Of a DNA stretch of 64,000 nt, positions 1 through 11,300 are shown piece after piece (the stretch's first letter is position 1; every line of letters starts with the position of its first letter). The notes beneath the pieces were generated by a model. It was not told the origin of the DNA. It did not search any database and was given only the letters and a program-made list of their open reading frames with translations. A program made the position numbers and the translations under genes. Source of the stretch: Pholiota molesta (Eukaryota; Basidiomycota; Agaricomycetes; Agaricales; Strophariaceae); the NCBI GenBank assembly GCA_014925825.1, contig JACGCK010000043.1, positions 124,001-188,000 on the forward strand. The letters run 5' to 3'.

Positions 1-717
1 CGCGAATTCAGTGATAGAGTCTAAGAGGGCGTTTGGTGGATTCGACGCACAAGATCTAGTTCACAGGTAGAAAGCGCCCATTCGGGGCAATGTATATCCC
101 GCGTTGAAGCGCGCTTCCACACCACCACGGTCTTTTCGCACCTTGACGATTTGGATCCCCATGCTATATTATATGTGATTCAAATTGCTGCGACAGTGCC
201 AATGGCACCACCAATGATCCCCGGATTAGAGATAAATCAACAGCCGCGGATATTAATATACTTGCCCCCTTGCAGAGGATTCAGCGTATGTGGATCATAT
301 TTAATTGTCCCTGGATGAATCCATGATTACGATCGTAGTTCTGTGGCGTTAGTTTCCGAAGAGCTTGATAACATGTGCTGAATTCAATGAGAATCAGCGG
401 TTTTTGAATCAAATGGCCATTCACTCACATTCACATCCAAAGTTAGCTTGAAGATGTGGCATCCTATGACGCATGATACGATGTGATTAGTAACACTTCA
501 CAATTTCACACCCACGGGCAATATGTGAAGAGAGCATCCATGCGATGCGAAATAGATCATTTGCTGATTGTTCCTTGAGACTGAATCCCTGAGACGAGAG
601 CGTTAGAGAGGCAAGACAGTTATTAGCACACTTTACATGTTCTTCTAGAGTTTGTAGTAAAATGCATTAAGTAAAATGCATTAAGATGTGGAGACAAGGT
701 TCGCTAGATAGATGATC
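1..717. other. No gene recognised; downstream of the SOD gene
   Basis: I see no coding exon I can support here. The only structure is a short direct repeat at about 658-685, where a 14-base unit containing AAAATGCATTAA occurs twice head to tail just past the superoxide dismutase stop codon, in its likely 3' untranslated region. Confidence 0.5.
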
Positions 718-1687
718 TATTTAGAGGCATTGACAAGTCTGGCCTCGGCTTCTTCGAAGTTGATGACGTTCCAGATGGCGTTGAGGTACTGTGAAACTAT
801 AAGAATACTGGCAACAATTGAAGAAATAATAAGACTTACATCGGGCTTGACATTCTTATACTAATTATACAGTAATTGTCATAAGAAATTAGTCAAATAT
901 GATGCGACGAGAAATGTCCAAACTTGCCTGGAGGTAGAAAGCCTAAAATATAGTGAGCACTTAGCCAAACAAATGAAAAGTGAAGCTACGTACATGCTCC
1001 CATATATCAATGCCGATGATAGGAACGTGGGCTACAATATCGTTAGACCAGAAAGCGATGCGCAGAGTTGTATATTTGACATACAGAGAGAGGATCCTGG
1101 TTCGCGGTGGTCACAATTTCAAGCTTCTTCAAGAGGTGAATATCCCTAAAATTTGCTAGTAAAATCTTACGAGAAGGAAGAAAACTCACGAGCCACCCCA
1201 TCCGCTTCCTTGAATGGCAGCTGTGGCCGCGTTCATTTGAGTCTTGAACTGCTCCACGGAGCCAAAATCGCTGATGAGGGCTTTCTCAAGACACCTCCAG
1301 AAGCCAGCTTGCCACCAGCTTCCTTTGCGGGCGCCAGGTTCTTCCAGAACAAGGAATGGTTGATATGACCTCCTCCATTGAACTTCAAGGCGCTTTGCAT
1401 TGGATGCGCTTGGCGTTGAGTCGGTTTGAGCATATGCCTCTCTGCGGCGTTGAGTCCATTGACATAGGTCTGGTGGTGCTTGTCTGGTGTAGTTTCATGA
1501 TTTCTTCCGCGATGTATGGTTCGAGAGCCTTTCTCACGAAATTAGTCACGTTTCTCTGCGACATCCAAAGACTTGAATCGCACATCGTAAGCATATGGCA
1601 AAGGGGGCAAGGTATGCTTGTAAGCCTTCCCGCCGCGAAGGTGCGGGTCAAGGTGGGCCTGAAGACGTTCTTGGCGATGGAGAGCAT
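718..1687 (-). CDS. sod2: Mitochondrial manganese superoxide dismutase
   Basis: Dismutates superoxide to hydrogen peroxide and oxygen in the mitochondrial matrix. The start at 1687 begins a basic, hydroxylated presequence ([20 protein letters not shown]) typical of mitochondrial import. The mature part follows with [57 protein letters not shown], and near the C terminus GIDIWEHAFYLQY and [18 protein letters not shown]. The metal-binding His, His, Asp and His positions of the Fe/Mn SOD family are all visible, the last two in D-x-WEH. Several short introns interrupt the 3' half. The frame breaks at about 1627, 1485, 1438, 1286 and 1200, each time by one missing base, mostly in a short run, with the conserved protein continuing in another frame. 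I read this as sequencing error in a functional gene. A young pseudogene is the alternative. Confidence 0.9.
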
Positions 1688-4212
1688 TTGAAGAATGTAT
1701 GTGGTTTTGGTAGAGAGGAGAGGAGTGCAAGAAGAGTGCGAATCTTCCCGAACGCACTGCTGAAACTCTGCGGCGCGCCTCCGAGTCCTTCGTCATACCT
1801 TCCTAGCTTGGTCAGCTGTATCACGCGGCCGCGTCAATACTTCGGCAAACTCCGATACAGAATGCAGCATCGTCGCCAAGTCGTCGCGTCAACGTCGCGT
1901 TCAAGTCGCGTTGCAGAACGATTGCAGATTCACAATCTCTGCATACAAAATAGGAATATCACATACATCTCACTTTTTCGCTTCCTCTAATTTCACTTTC
2001 CCAATGTCGCTCATGATTTCAAACCCATTCTCCTCGGAACTTGCAATGTCCTTTGTGGGTTGCCTGAATCGCAGCGGCGCAGCCTGACATGGTTCATTAT
2101 TGCCTATCTAGGCAATTCGAAAAGTTAAATTAAAGCCGGAAACGTCAGGAGACATCCTCGCAACCCGCACCCCTAGACTGAGAAGCAAACGAAAGATGTG
2201 CAAAATCAGACATTGTAAACCCGGTGCTAAGGCTCCGGACGGGGAGGAGATAGTCAAAGAAGGATAAGGATTTGATTGCATTGGACTCATGAACCACCCA
2301 GTATTAATATCCTCTCTAAAATTGTCGTCCAGTCTCATAAAAGTAAGATTTATTCCCCAAATATCGAAGACATGTCCATGCATAAAGTCTTATATATTAC
2401 ATTCGACAAGAAAAGGCCAACTCAGCACTCTCATTCTATGTAAATCTAAGCAATGCATATCAAACGGAAGAAGGCATGTTTCATTAGACTTTTACCCCTG
2501 GCAGGTGGATAATGGAGGAATAACATAATAATTAGGATGGGACTTGGAGGTTCAGAATCCCTCGAGCCCGAGAAATTCGTGAGATTCATCAATTAGGGCT
2601 AATTTGTATTTTTGCTGCTTCTACTGTTTTCTAAAAACACGCCTATATTTAATTTAATGTGCACTGCAGTAGATCGTCTGACCATGCTCATCTGAGATTA
2701 CCAGGCCCATTGTCCAGAAGCCTTTTAATCATACCATATGTATCAGCGGTCTTCACTGATGTCAAATAAGGGGAAATATAACACGCCGTTGGTCGCAAAG
2801 GCCTTCTGTGTGTGCAAGCGTCACAAAAATAATCCTCTGATTTTCCAAGGTTCAACTTGAAACGATGCGCTTTAACTCCCAGCACACCATGGTGCCTCGT
2901 TCAAATTTCAGAATCAGATTTCTTCTGCCTTGCCTCCCTAACTGGTGTCGCAAGAAACTAATATTGACGCTTCCCATCAATAGCCATGATGTTTGCACAG
3001 CCCTTGCACAGCCCCATCTGCGGCGTTGTTTGCGTCATGGACGTCATGCGTGGACGCGGGCGCGCGTCTAATGCTGCATGAAATTTTGGAACTTCACGAC
3101 TCATCTGCAAAACCCCATTCCTCCTCGTCATTGATGGATGAGGCTGTACATATATTTTTGATAGAATCCCCTTTACCCTTCCATTTCATTTTTCTGTAGC
3201 TGTTACCTACTTGAACGCCGAGTAATAGAAATTGTCGTGCAGTGTTCTTCACCGATTAACAAATGAGAAGAAACGCCTGGCATTGTGTGCATAGGCATCT
3301 CTTCATTCAAGCACGCTATACGTGTCAAACACTGAGACTATTCCATAGGAACTCTATTCATGTCCTCTGAGAGCGGTAGACGACTCAATGCTACTTCTCT
3401 GAAACAGATTTCGCCCGGGTTGCAGGAGCACCGACATCTATTTCCGAGTACCAGCACCAGTGAGTAATAACCCGTGCCTATCTCATGATATTGTGTGCAA
3501 AATCCTTGTACATCCTTGTTTGGACAAAAAAAATTGATCCCGTATGGGAGTCCAAGGATCTGAATCGCGAGGAATTATTGTAGAACGAGTGTTGCGTTTT
3601 GGTCTTATTCCTTGATATCCAGGCTAAGTCTGAATCATTCTCGACTCACAGGCATATTACATCGATTTTTGGTAGTTTCAGAGCGCATGAATTTCCGGAG
3701 AGTTATGATAATTATGAGTTGAGTACTGCTGAACGCCAGTGAACGCCACAGGTCCGCGCTGAACGGCCCGGGATTCCACTCAGGGTCGTAACGCGATTCT
3801 GACCTCTTCAAAATCAAAGGTCCCAAGGAGTCGCGATCTCGGAATGGCGATGCATACCTTTCGAAAGAATCTAAGAGCGCCTCGTGTTTGTTGCTGGCAT
3901 GATATGCGTACAAACTGATCTGGAATCAGGATCTCCATGACATTATACTTGGTTTTTTGTGTGCGATGGAGTACTTTCTTCGACAATTTACTAGACTATA
4001 TCGCCTAGATCTCCGCGTCGGCGGGGTCGCTTAGCATCCCACGATCGGTGCCGCTAGTTGCTGCTATATAGAAATTTTATAAAGACCCTCGCCTCCCCGG
4101 TCTGTGTTCTAACGCTGTTCGCTGACCACGAACCTTGTCCATTCTTGAACTTTCATGGGAAAAGACACGACGAAGGAGGTCAGATACCGTCGCCGACACA
4201 AGGGCCTAAATC
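1688..4212. other. Long stretch without a recognisable gene
   Basis: Only short open frames under 100 codons occur, with no coherent exon chain, family motif or repeat that I can support. The stretch separates the divergent start of the SOD gene from the next plus-strand model. Because the neighbouring genes carry many one-base frame errors, a poorly conserved gene could be hidden here. Confidence 0.4.
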
Positions 4213-5193
4213 ATGTCCCCAAAGAGGTGAGTGTATGGAAATGTTGTGTATGATCGCCGTCTCATTCATTCGATGTTATCTATCCCAGGACACCCACCAT
4301 GGATTCAAGGAGAGGATGCCTGCGGAGGTTCCCCAGGGGGGCGCCTCGGGGCCAGCCGTCTGCATGGTATTCGATTTTCAGACGGACCGATCAGAGAGCT
4401 TTGTGATGGACAGTGCCAATTATTCCAAAGCTTCCAACTGGCCCATCCAAGACCAGCACAGCCCAGACACTGGCAGACGTCGATCACGTCTTTCAACCTC
4501 TACTCCACCTATGGTCGATGAACCTGAAATATCAACATCGAATCGTAGGAGACAGGCACCGTCAAGGACATCAAAAAAGAGTGATTTTCGTGGAAATGGT
4601 TGGGGTTAATGGAAACGATTGAACCCAATCTTGGAGGCAACAGTATGTGGCAAAACGACATGTTTTTCACCAATCAACCTCCTCCTCAACAAATCACTCA
4701 CCTGGGGCTGGGAACTCGAGCCGCCGCATCTGTACGCCACACAAGTTCAGTTGCTGAACCGGGCGGAGAATTGCCATCGCTGACAGTGGTAGAGACAAGA
4801 AGGACCACGAAAAAGGATACGAATACTCCGCTGCCTTACCTAATGCTAGTCAACTGAACCGTTATTCTTTCCATATTCCCACGTATCATGGTCTCCGCCT
4901 CTACAACTCGACCCCAATTTGCTTGACAATCAGTTGATTTCATCCGGCGGTCGACCCCTACCCTATTCTGACTACCAGTTCCCCAACTGCCGTCGCAGAA
5001 CGCACCTCCACATATCGAACAACACCAAGCACTTCAAGGCTACAACATCTATTATCCTATTTGGCCCGTCACGTATCCTTCATCGGAAACAAGTCATTCT
5101 TATATGGAGGATACAAGTCTAACGCTATCCTCACACACACATTTTTTGAGTGCATTTATTGACAGACGCTCTGGCTTATTTAAGTATTGCTGA
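4213..5193 (+). CDS. Unrecognised low-complexity protein, frame-broken
   Basis: A likely gene of unknown function. An ATG at 4213 with a short first exon (MSPKR) is followed by a canonical GTGAGT intron ending at about 4290. The coding signal then continues but hops frames: a Ser/Thr/Arg-rich part (SRLSTSTPPMVDEPEIST), then MFFTNQPPPQQITHL, PPHLYATQVQLLNRAE, DKKDHEKGYEYSAALPNASQ, and finally HQALQGYNIYYPIWPVTYPS ending at a stop at 5191-5193. The hops at about 4712-4722, 4770, 4914 and 4982 lie mostly at runs of C or G and are each explained by one or two missing bases. The Pro/Gln/Tyr-rich composition suggests a disordered regulatory protein, but I recognise no domain. The extent of the middle part is uncertain. 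Confidence 0.45.
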
Positions 5194-5321
5194 CGGTGTT
5201 CATTTTCTGGCATTATGATTGACATCCGTCCCAACCCCCTCACAATCATTAATTTCGACGCGATCATTTTCCCTTTCATATCAAAAGGATATCATTTGAA
5301 ATGTTCTTCCGACTATCAGGT

Positions 5322-5905
5322 CTATTTTTTATATTTTTCTTCATCTTCGATTATTTCGTAGTTGGCTTCCCCGGACCGAAATCTACTCTGATGCGAGTGT
5401 ATTCGACGGACTCGATGACTGTAGCTATTCTCATTACTTTCGTTCTCGATACCTTGTATCCATAGCTCATTATCTGTAGCCAATATCAATGCGAAATATG
5501 CCTGATAAGATTGACAGATTGGGATTCGTTCGATGGACATTCCTCCGTTCGTTTTGATATATTGAGGGCCGAAGGCGCTTATGGGTGCTATTTTTAGTTT
5601 TGATCGACTTTCTGCAAGAACTAAGTAGTTCAAGCCGAAAAAGGGATAATAATTTCCTCTTCCTGGCCAAATTTTTGCTTCCGTTCTCTGTTAGTTCATA
5701 CCAAGATTGTCTTACCTCTCTCCACATCGAGAATTTGCTGGAAATAACGCACATGACGCACTAGTTCGATCCTTTCTCCATCAACACCACAGCTGTACCA
5801 TTCTCTTATATTCCCCCCGAACCCATATAAAGGCGGCCGTATTTTAAGGGCGCTTTGTACATAGCAGCATAATCTTATGATGGAATATTGCTGAATAAAG
5901 TTCAT
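5322..5905 (-). CDS. Hypothetical 162-residue protein, two exons
   Basis: Family not recognised. Exon 1 (5905-5716) starts at an ATG and encodes MNFIQQYS...ERIELVRHVRYFQQILDVER. A GTAAGA..TAG intron (5715-5621) joins in frame to exon 2 (5620-5322), which encodes LAESRSKLKIAPISAFGP, ELWIQGIENESNENSYSHRV and an acidic/basic tail ending EEDEKYKK-like before the stop. The splice keeps one open frame across both exons, which is the main support. There is no signal peptide, and one weak hydrophobic stretch (YQAYFALILATD). It is convergent with the disrupted gene upstream and divergent from the Con-6 gene. It could be a chance frame, or have further 5' exons. Confidence 0.3.
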
Positions 5906-6110
5906 ATCATCTGACCGTACAGTATTCGAGTACATACGAGATGTATTTCGAAATAGAGAGGTGAAAAACGTGGAGTCCGCAAGCGCCTCTCGCACCGGAG
6001 CTTTTACTAAACTCAATGCTTCTCATGACGTGCAGTGGAAAATGACGCAGAATAGGCCAGGGCACCTTGCACCCACTTTCTAGATCGCAATACGCCAACC
6101 CGGCTGGAGC

Positions 6111-6120
6111 GCTATATAAG
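6111..6120 (+). promoter_or_regulatory. TATA box of the Con-6 gene
   Basis: GCTATATAAG lies 56-65 bases before the ATG at 6176, a normal fungal spacing for a strongly regulated gene. Initiation would fall at about 6140-6150. Confidence 0.6.
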
Positions 6121-6175
6121 CCCATTACTGTCTCCTGCTGTCTCCATCGTCTCAACCCGCACAATCAGCTATATC

Positions 6176-6652
6176 ATGTCTTACACCAGTATGTTCACCT
6201 ACTTTTCCTATAACTTTTGCAGACACTTATCGACGCTTGCTCGATGCAGCCGAAGATAAGAACCCCGAGTACGTCGCCAGGGGCTTGAAGGCCACCCTCC
6301 ACAATGAGAGAGTCTCCCAGGAGGCCAAGGAGTCTGCTGCCCGCCGTCTCCAGGAGATGGGGGAGGAGGTCCCAGAGACTCGGATGTCTATGCCTATGTC
6401 TGAGAGGCCTTCGAGACAGTCGAGTCTCAAGCCCAACCAGGAACGAGGTACGTTCGTCTGACGACGGTCGTTTCGTGCGAACGCTGAGTGACTCCGACCT
6501 GTAGGCTACAAGGCGGCTTTGAAGAGTAAGCATTCGTGTTCTTTGGGGGTCACATGCCTTGCTCAACTGCGATGAATACCAGATCCCCATGTCTCCGAAG
6601 AGGCAAGCAACATGCCCAGCAGATGTTGGAGGAAAGCGGAATGACAACTTAA
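6176..6652 (+). CDS. con-6: Con-6 family (conidiation-specific protein 6) protein
   Basis: A small hydrophilic protein of the Con-6 family. The family was first known from genes induced in Neurospora conidiation and is widespread in fungi; its biochemical role is unclear. There are four exons, about 6176-6188, 6233-6447, 6505-6525 and 6583-6652, all with GT..AG introns in frame. The protein opens MSYTNTYRRLLDAAEDKNPE and carries two Con-6 repeats: one around RGLKATLHNERVSQEAKESA and one around YKAALKNPHVSEEASKHAQQ, joined by a Met/Ser/Pro-rich linker. The start is fixed by the TATA box and the short first exon. In the last exon one base is missing at about 6608 (a run of A), so the raw frame leaves the repeat early; the expected frame ends at the TAA at 6650-6652. 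About 110 residues, usual for a two-repeat member. Confidence 0.85.
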
Positions 6653-8337
6653 TCGCATCAAATCTTCCGGCTAAGGCTTCCAGTGTCCCCAATGTCATGG
6701 TAAATTAGAATGAAGTGTATGTAATGTAATTGTAATTGAATTCAAAGAACTTGGTACTCTCTCCAGCTAACGATACAGCGTGTTCAGAAGCAGAGGTTGA
6801 GGGACTGTCTGTCGTCCCAAAATTGGTTTGCATGAGGGAGAAGTAAAGTACTTGGCTCAAGCAACGTTGTCTCTTGACATGGATGTCTCTTTGATGAGCG
6901 CCAAAGAGAGCGCTACTGAGCCGCAACAAGGGCTGTTGATTTCGAATCGGGTCAATACCCTGTTATAAGTAGTCCAGGAATCACAGGAAAGAGGGAAACG
7001 AGAGATCGGCTTGGTGAGCTCAGAAGTGAATATGAATATTATAGTTGTCGCCAAGAGGTGGACTGTAGTCCCATTTAGTTCGGGATTGGATGGTGGATGA
7101 AAGTTGGTGATGTATCGAACCGATACTATCGTTTAGGTTCGGAGGGGATTATCAACATATTTGACAATTAATTGACTCTATATATTGAATGCTAGCCTTC
7201 GAATCCAACGTTGGGTGCGACCAGGCCTGACCAGGCGCAGGCGCGACATGTTCACTGCTATTTTTGGGCGTTTATTATTAGCGTTCGGCGCATGGGACGG
7301 TCTCTCCGGAGTCCGACTCTCCGCTGTTGCACAGAATTTTCGCCAGCAGCACCACCGGCGGTCACTGAGTCCTGAGATGGCCGAAATCCGCAGCTGTGCG
7401 AAGCAGCGCTGCGGAGAAGTTTCTTATATTCTACTTGGCTGTATAAATAAGTCAGGAAGGATAGGAGTGGATCTTTCACTTGCTGCACTGCGTATCTGCA
7501 GAAGCAATACCAAAGCGACACAGCTTCTTGCGTAGACAGATGCAGATGCATGGCTGAGCAAGGGCATACTTATCAGGCGGAGTACACGTGCATTGTCATG
7601 ATTTGAATGTCTATCTTATATCATTTTCGCCGCAAGGGCCTTGCGAACTTTGCGGATGATGCATCCTGTACGTGTGCACCGCCTTGTACACAACGGCGAA
7701 AAGTCGCCTAAAGCCAAGCGCAAGTACTGATTAGTACCAGTGGCATACATACCGCTAAGCCCTGCTCCTGGTGAAATACAGCGGCGGTGTGATGCGCTCT
7801 TGTTGGGCGAAATTCTTGTATGGTGAATGGGTAGAATCACCCACCAAGGCGATGAAGTGCCGCGCTGCCGCTTGTCACGGCAGTTTAGTTTATCGTTGAC
7901 GGTCGTCTTGCGGTCGTCTGCAGCAGTGTTGATTGAGTGTTGATTAGAACCCACGTTGTATGCGTTGGGTCGCATTACTGCTACTTGCCAATTGCTAATG
8001 TCTTGGCCTGTGGCCAGGCTGTGGGGGGTTCCGAATATGTGCTTTTGCGGCGTTCAAGTAGCTGGTAGGTAGCTCGACCTGGACCGCATCAGGGTCGGAA
8101 TACTGAGATAGAAATTACATTCCAAGTCGTAGCAGGTGACGCCGACGAGTGTCGGCGGTGCAGGATCATGGAATGCGATGCTATGGATGCTTCAGGTATC
8201 TATTTTCGCCTGTGGAAGGAAAGGAGACGGGCGAGGCCGAGTGTTTGGTTCCGTCATCTGCCACCAGGTCCAAACACGGATACATAGTCTCCTCTCCACA
8301 ACCACCACCCTCCTCGTCGTCACCTCCGTTCCCCTCC
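6653..8337. other. Intergenic region before the glucan synthase gene
   Basis: No supported gene. A TATATA-like stretch lies near 7177 and several short frames occur, but none forms a spliced model. The last few hundred bases presumably hold the glucan synthase promoter and 5' leader, including a C/T-rich tract at about 8285-8335 just before its ATG. Confidence 0.5.
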
Positions 8338-11300
8338 ATGCCTCCCCGTCCGGGGCCCGCCAGCCAGGAGGGCTACCCCTCAGATAGTCCATCTGCTGAC
8401 GCCCACTCTAACGAACCTTTCCAGCGCCGCTATTATGACAACGATTCAGACCATGTTGAATATGGCCGCCGTGACTACCGCGAGACCTACGCCTCAGACA
8501 CCAGCAACCCACCTGGAAACGATTACGATCCTGCGAACTACGACTACCGTGGGTCTCACTTTGATCTCTTTGTTTTTTGCCTCATCACTTTGCAGCATTA
8601 CAAGATACCGACTCCGATCCCGATGTATATGGACAGCGCCCCGTGCCCTCCTCTGAGTCTCTAGGCCCTCTACCAGGCAGCAGAATAGGCTATGAATCTT
8701 CTACCCCAACTTTCTCGAGTATGCTGGCCCTGCCGGCTCGCGCGAAGCCTACCCAGCATGGAGTGCAGACCGCCAAATTCCACTTTCAAAGGAGGAAATC
8801 GAAGACATTTTCCTCGACCTGACGCAAAAATTCGGTTTTCAAAGGGATTCTATGCGGAATATGGTACGTCATCCGCTTTATCTGCTCATTTACGTCGTTG
8901 ACTATGATCCAGTTCGATTTCCTGATGCAACTGTTGGACAGCCGCGCCTCGCGCATGTCCCCGAACCAGGCCCTCCTGACACTTCATGCTGATTACATTG
9001 GTGGTCACAATGCCAACTACCGCAAATGGTACTTTGCTGCCCAGCTCGACCTCGATGATGCCATCGGCAAGACTCAAAATCCTGGTCTGAACCGCCTTGC
9101 GTCGAAGCGCAGCAATAAACGACCTGCACACGAAAAGTCACTAAATACCGCACTCGAACGCTGGCGTGAGGCTATGAACAACATGAGCCAGTACGACAGG
9201 CTTCGGCAGATTGCACTCTACCTGCTCTGCTGGGGTGAGGCCGCCCAGGTACGGTTCGCACCGGAATGTTTGTGCTTCATCTTCAAGTGCGCGGATGATT
9301 ACTATCGTTCACCTGAATGTCAAAGTCGCATTGAGCCAGTACCGGAAGGCCTATACCTACGGGCCGTAACGAAACCGCTCTACAGATTCATTCGTGACCA
9401 GGGTTATGAGGTGCTCGACGGCAAGTTCGTGAGACGAGAACGGGATCATCAAGATATCATTGGATACGACGATGTCAACCAACTGTTCTGGTATCCAGAA
9501 GGTATCGCCAGGATTGTCCTCAATGACAAGACCCGCCTCGTCGACCTTCCCCCATCACAGCGCTTCATGAAGTTCGATCGCATCGAATGGAATCGCGCAT
9601 TCTTCAAAACGTATTCGGAAAAACGCTCATTTGGTCATCTTCTTGTCAACTTTAATCGGATATGGGTCATTCACATCGCCATGTATTACTTTTATACCGC
9701 CTTCAATTCCCCCAGCATATACCGTGTACAAGGCACATCAACGCCTGCCCTGACCTGGTCTGCCACCGCACTTGGTGGCGCCGTTGCCACTATTATCATG
9801 ATCCTTGCCACTCTCGCTGAATTCTCATATATCCCAACCACCTGGAACAATACTTCACATCTCACACGACGTCTCATCTTCTTGTTTATCACTCTCGGTC
9901 TCACGGCCGGTCCCACTTTCTATATCGCTATTGTGGAGCACAACGGCACGGGCGGCTCGTTGGCCCTGATCCTCGGAATTGTCCAATTTTTCATATCCGT
10001 GTTCGCAACCGTCCTATTCGCCATCATGCCTTCGGGTCGCATGTTCGGTGACCGAGTCGCAGGAAAATCCAGAAAGTACCTCGCCAGCCAGACATTCACC
10101 GCCAGCTATCACGTGTTGGACCGCTCCAATCGAATAGGCTCCATCTTGCTATGGCTCCTAGTATTCGGATGCAAGTTCACGGAATCATACTTCTTCTTGA
10201 CCACCTCGTTCGCCAAACCTATTCAGGTCATGGTTGGAATGAAGATCCAAAATTGTAATGATCGATTCTTCGGAAATGCTCTGTGCAGGAACCAGGCGGC
10301 GTTTACGCTGACCATCATGTACATCATGGATCTAGTGCTATTCTTCCTCGACACCTTCTTGTGGTACATCATCTGGAACACTGTCATCAGTATTGCACGC
10401 TCGTTTACCCTTGGACTTTCAATCTGGACACCATGGAAGGATATCTATACCCGCCTACCAAAAAGGATATACGCGAAGTTGTTGGCCACCCAGGACATGG
10501 AGGTCAAGTACAAACCGAAGGTATGTTATTTACGATCGAACATCTGCATGTATTTCAACTCAAACACTGAACTAGGTTCTCGTCTCTCAAATCTGGAATG
10601 CCATAATCATTTCGATGTATCGCGAGCATCTTCTTCAATCGACCACGTACAGAAGCTCCTTTACCACCAAGTCGATACAGGTGTGGGCGGACGGCGTTCG
10701 TTACGTGCACCTCCCTTCTTTATTGCCAAGATGAGAAGGGCAAGGGCGAGTTCTTCCCGCTGGTAGCGAGGCGGAGCGCCGGATATCGTTCTTCGCGCAG
10801 TCGTTGACGACGAATATTCCACCACCACTACCAGTGGATGCGATGCCGACCTTCACGGTGCTGACCCCGCATTACAGTGAGAAGACGTTACTTTCACTAC
10901 GTGAGATCATTCGCGAGGAGGACCAGAACACCCGTGTTACGCTGCTCGAGTACCTCAAGCAGTTACACCCGTCGAATGGGAGAACTTCGTCAAGGATACC
11001 AAGATCCTCGCAGAGGAGTCGGCGATGTTCAATGGCGTCAATCCCTTCGCACACGACGAGAAAGGCCAGTCCAAGGTCGACGATCTTCCCTTCTATTTCA
11101 TCGGCTTCAAGAGCGCTGCACCGGAATTCACGCTTCGCACCCGTATCTGGGCCTCTCTCCGCGCACAGACACTCTATCGCACGGTCTCGGGAATGATGAA
11201 TTACTCCAAGGCGATCAAGCTCCTCTACCGCGTCGAGAACCCCGAAGTGGTGCAGATGTTCGGTGGCAACACCGACAAGCTCGAGCGTGAGCTGGAACGG

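Noticed and set aside
2540..2600. GGTTCAGAATCCCTCGAGCC-like sequence resembling a tRNA T-arm
   Set aside because: No matching acceptor, D-arm or A box lies upstream at the right distance.
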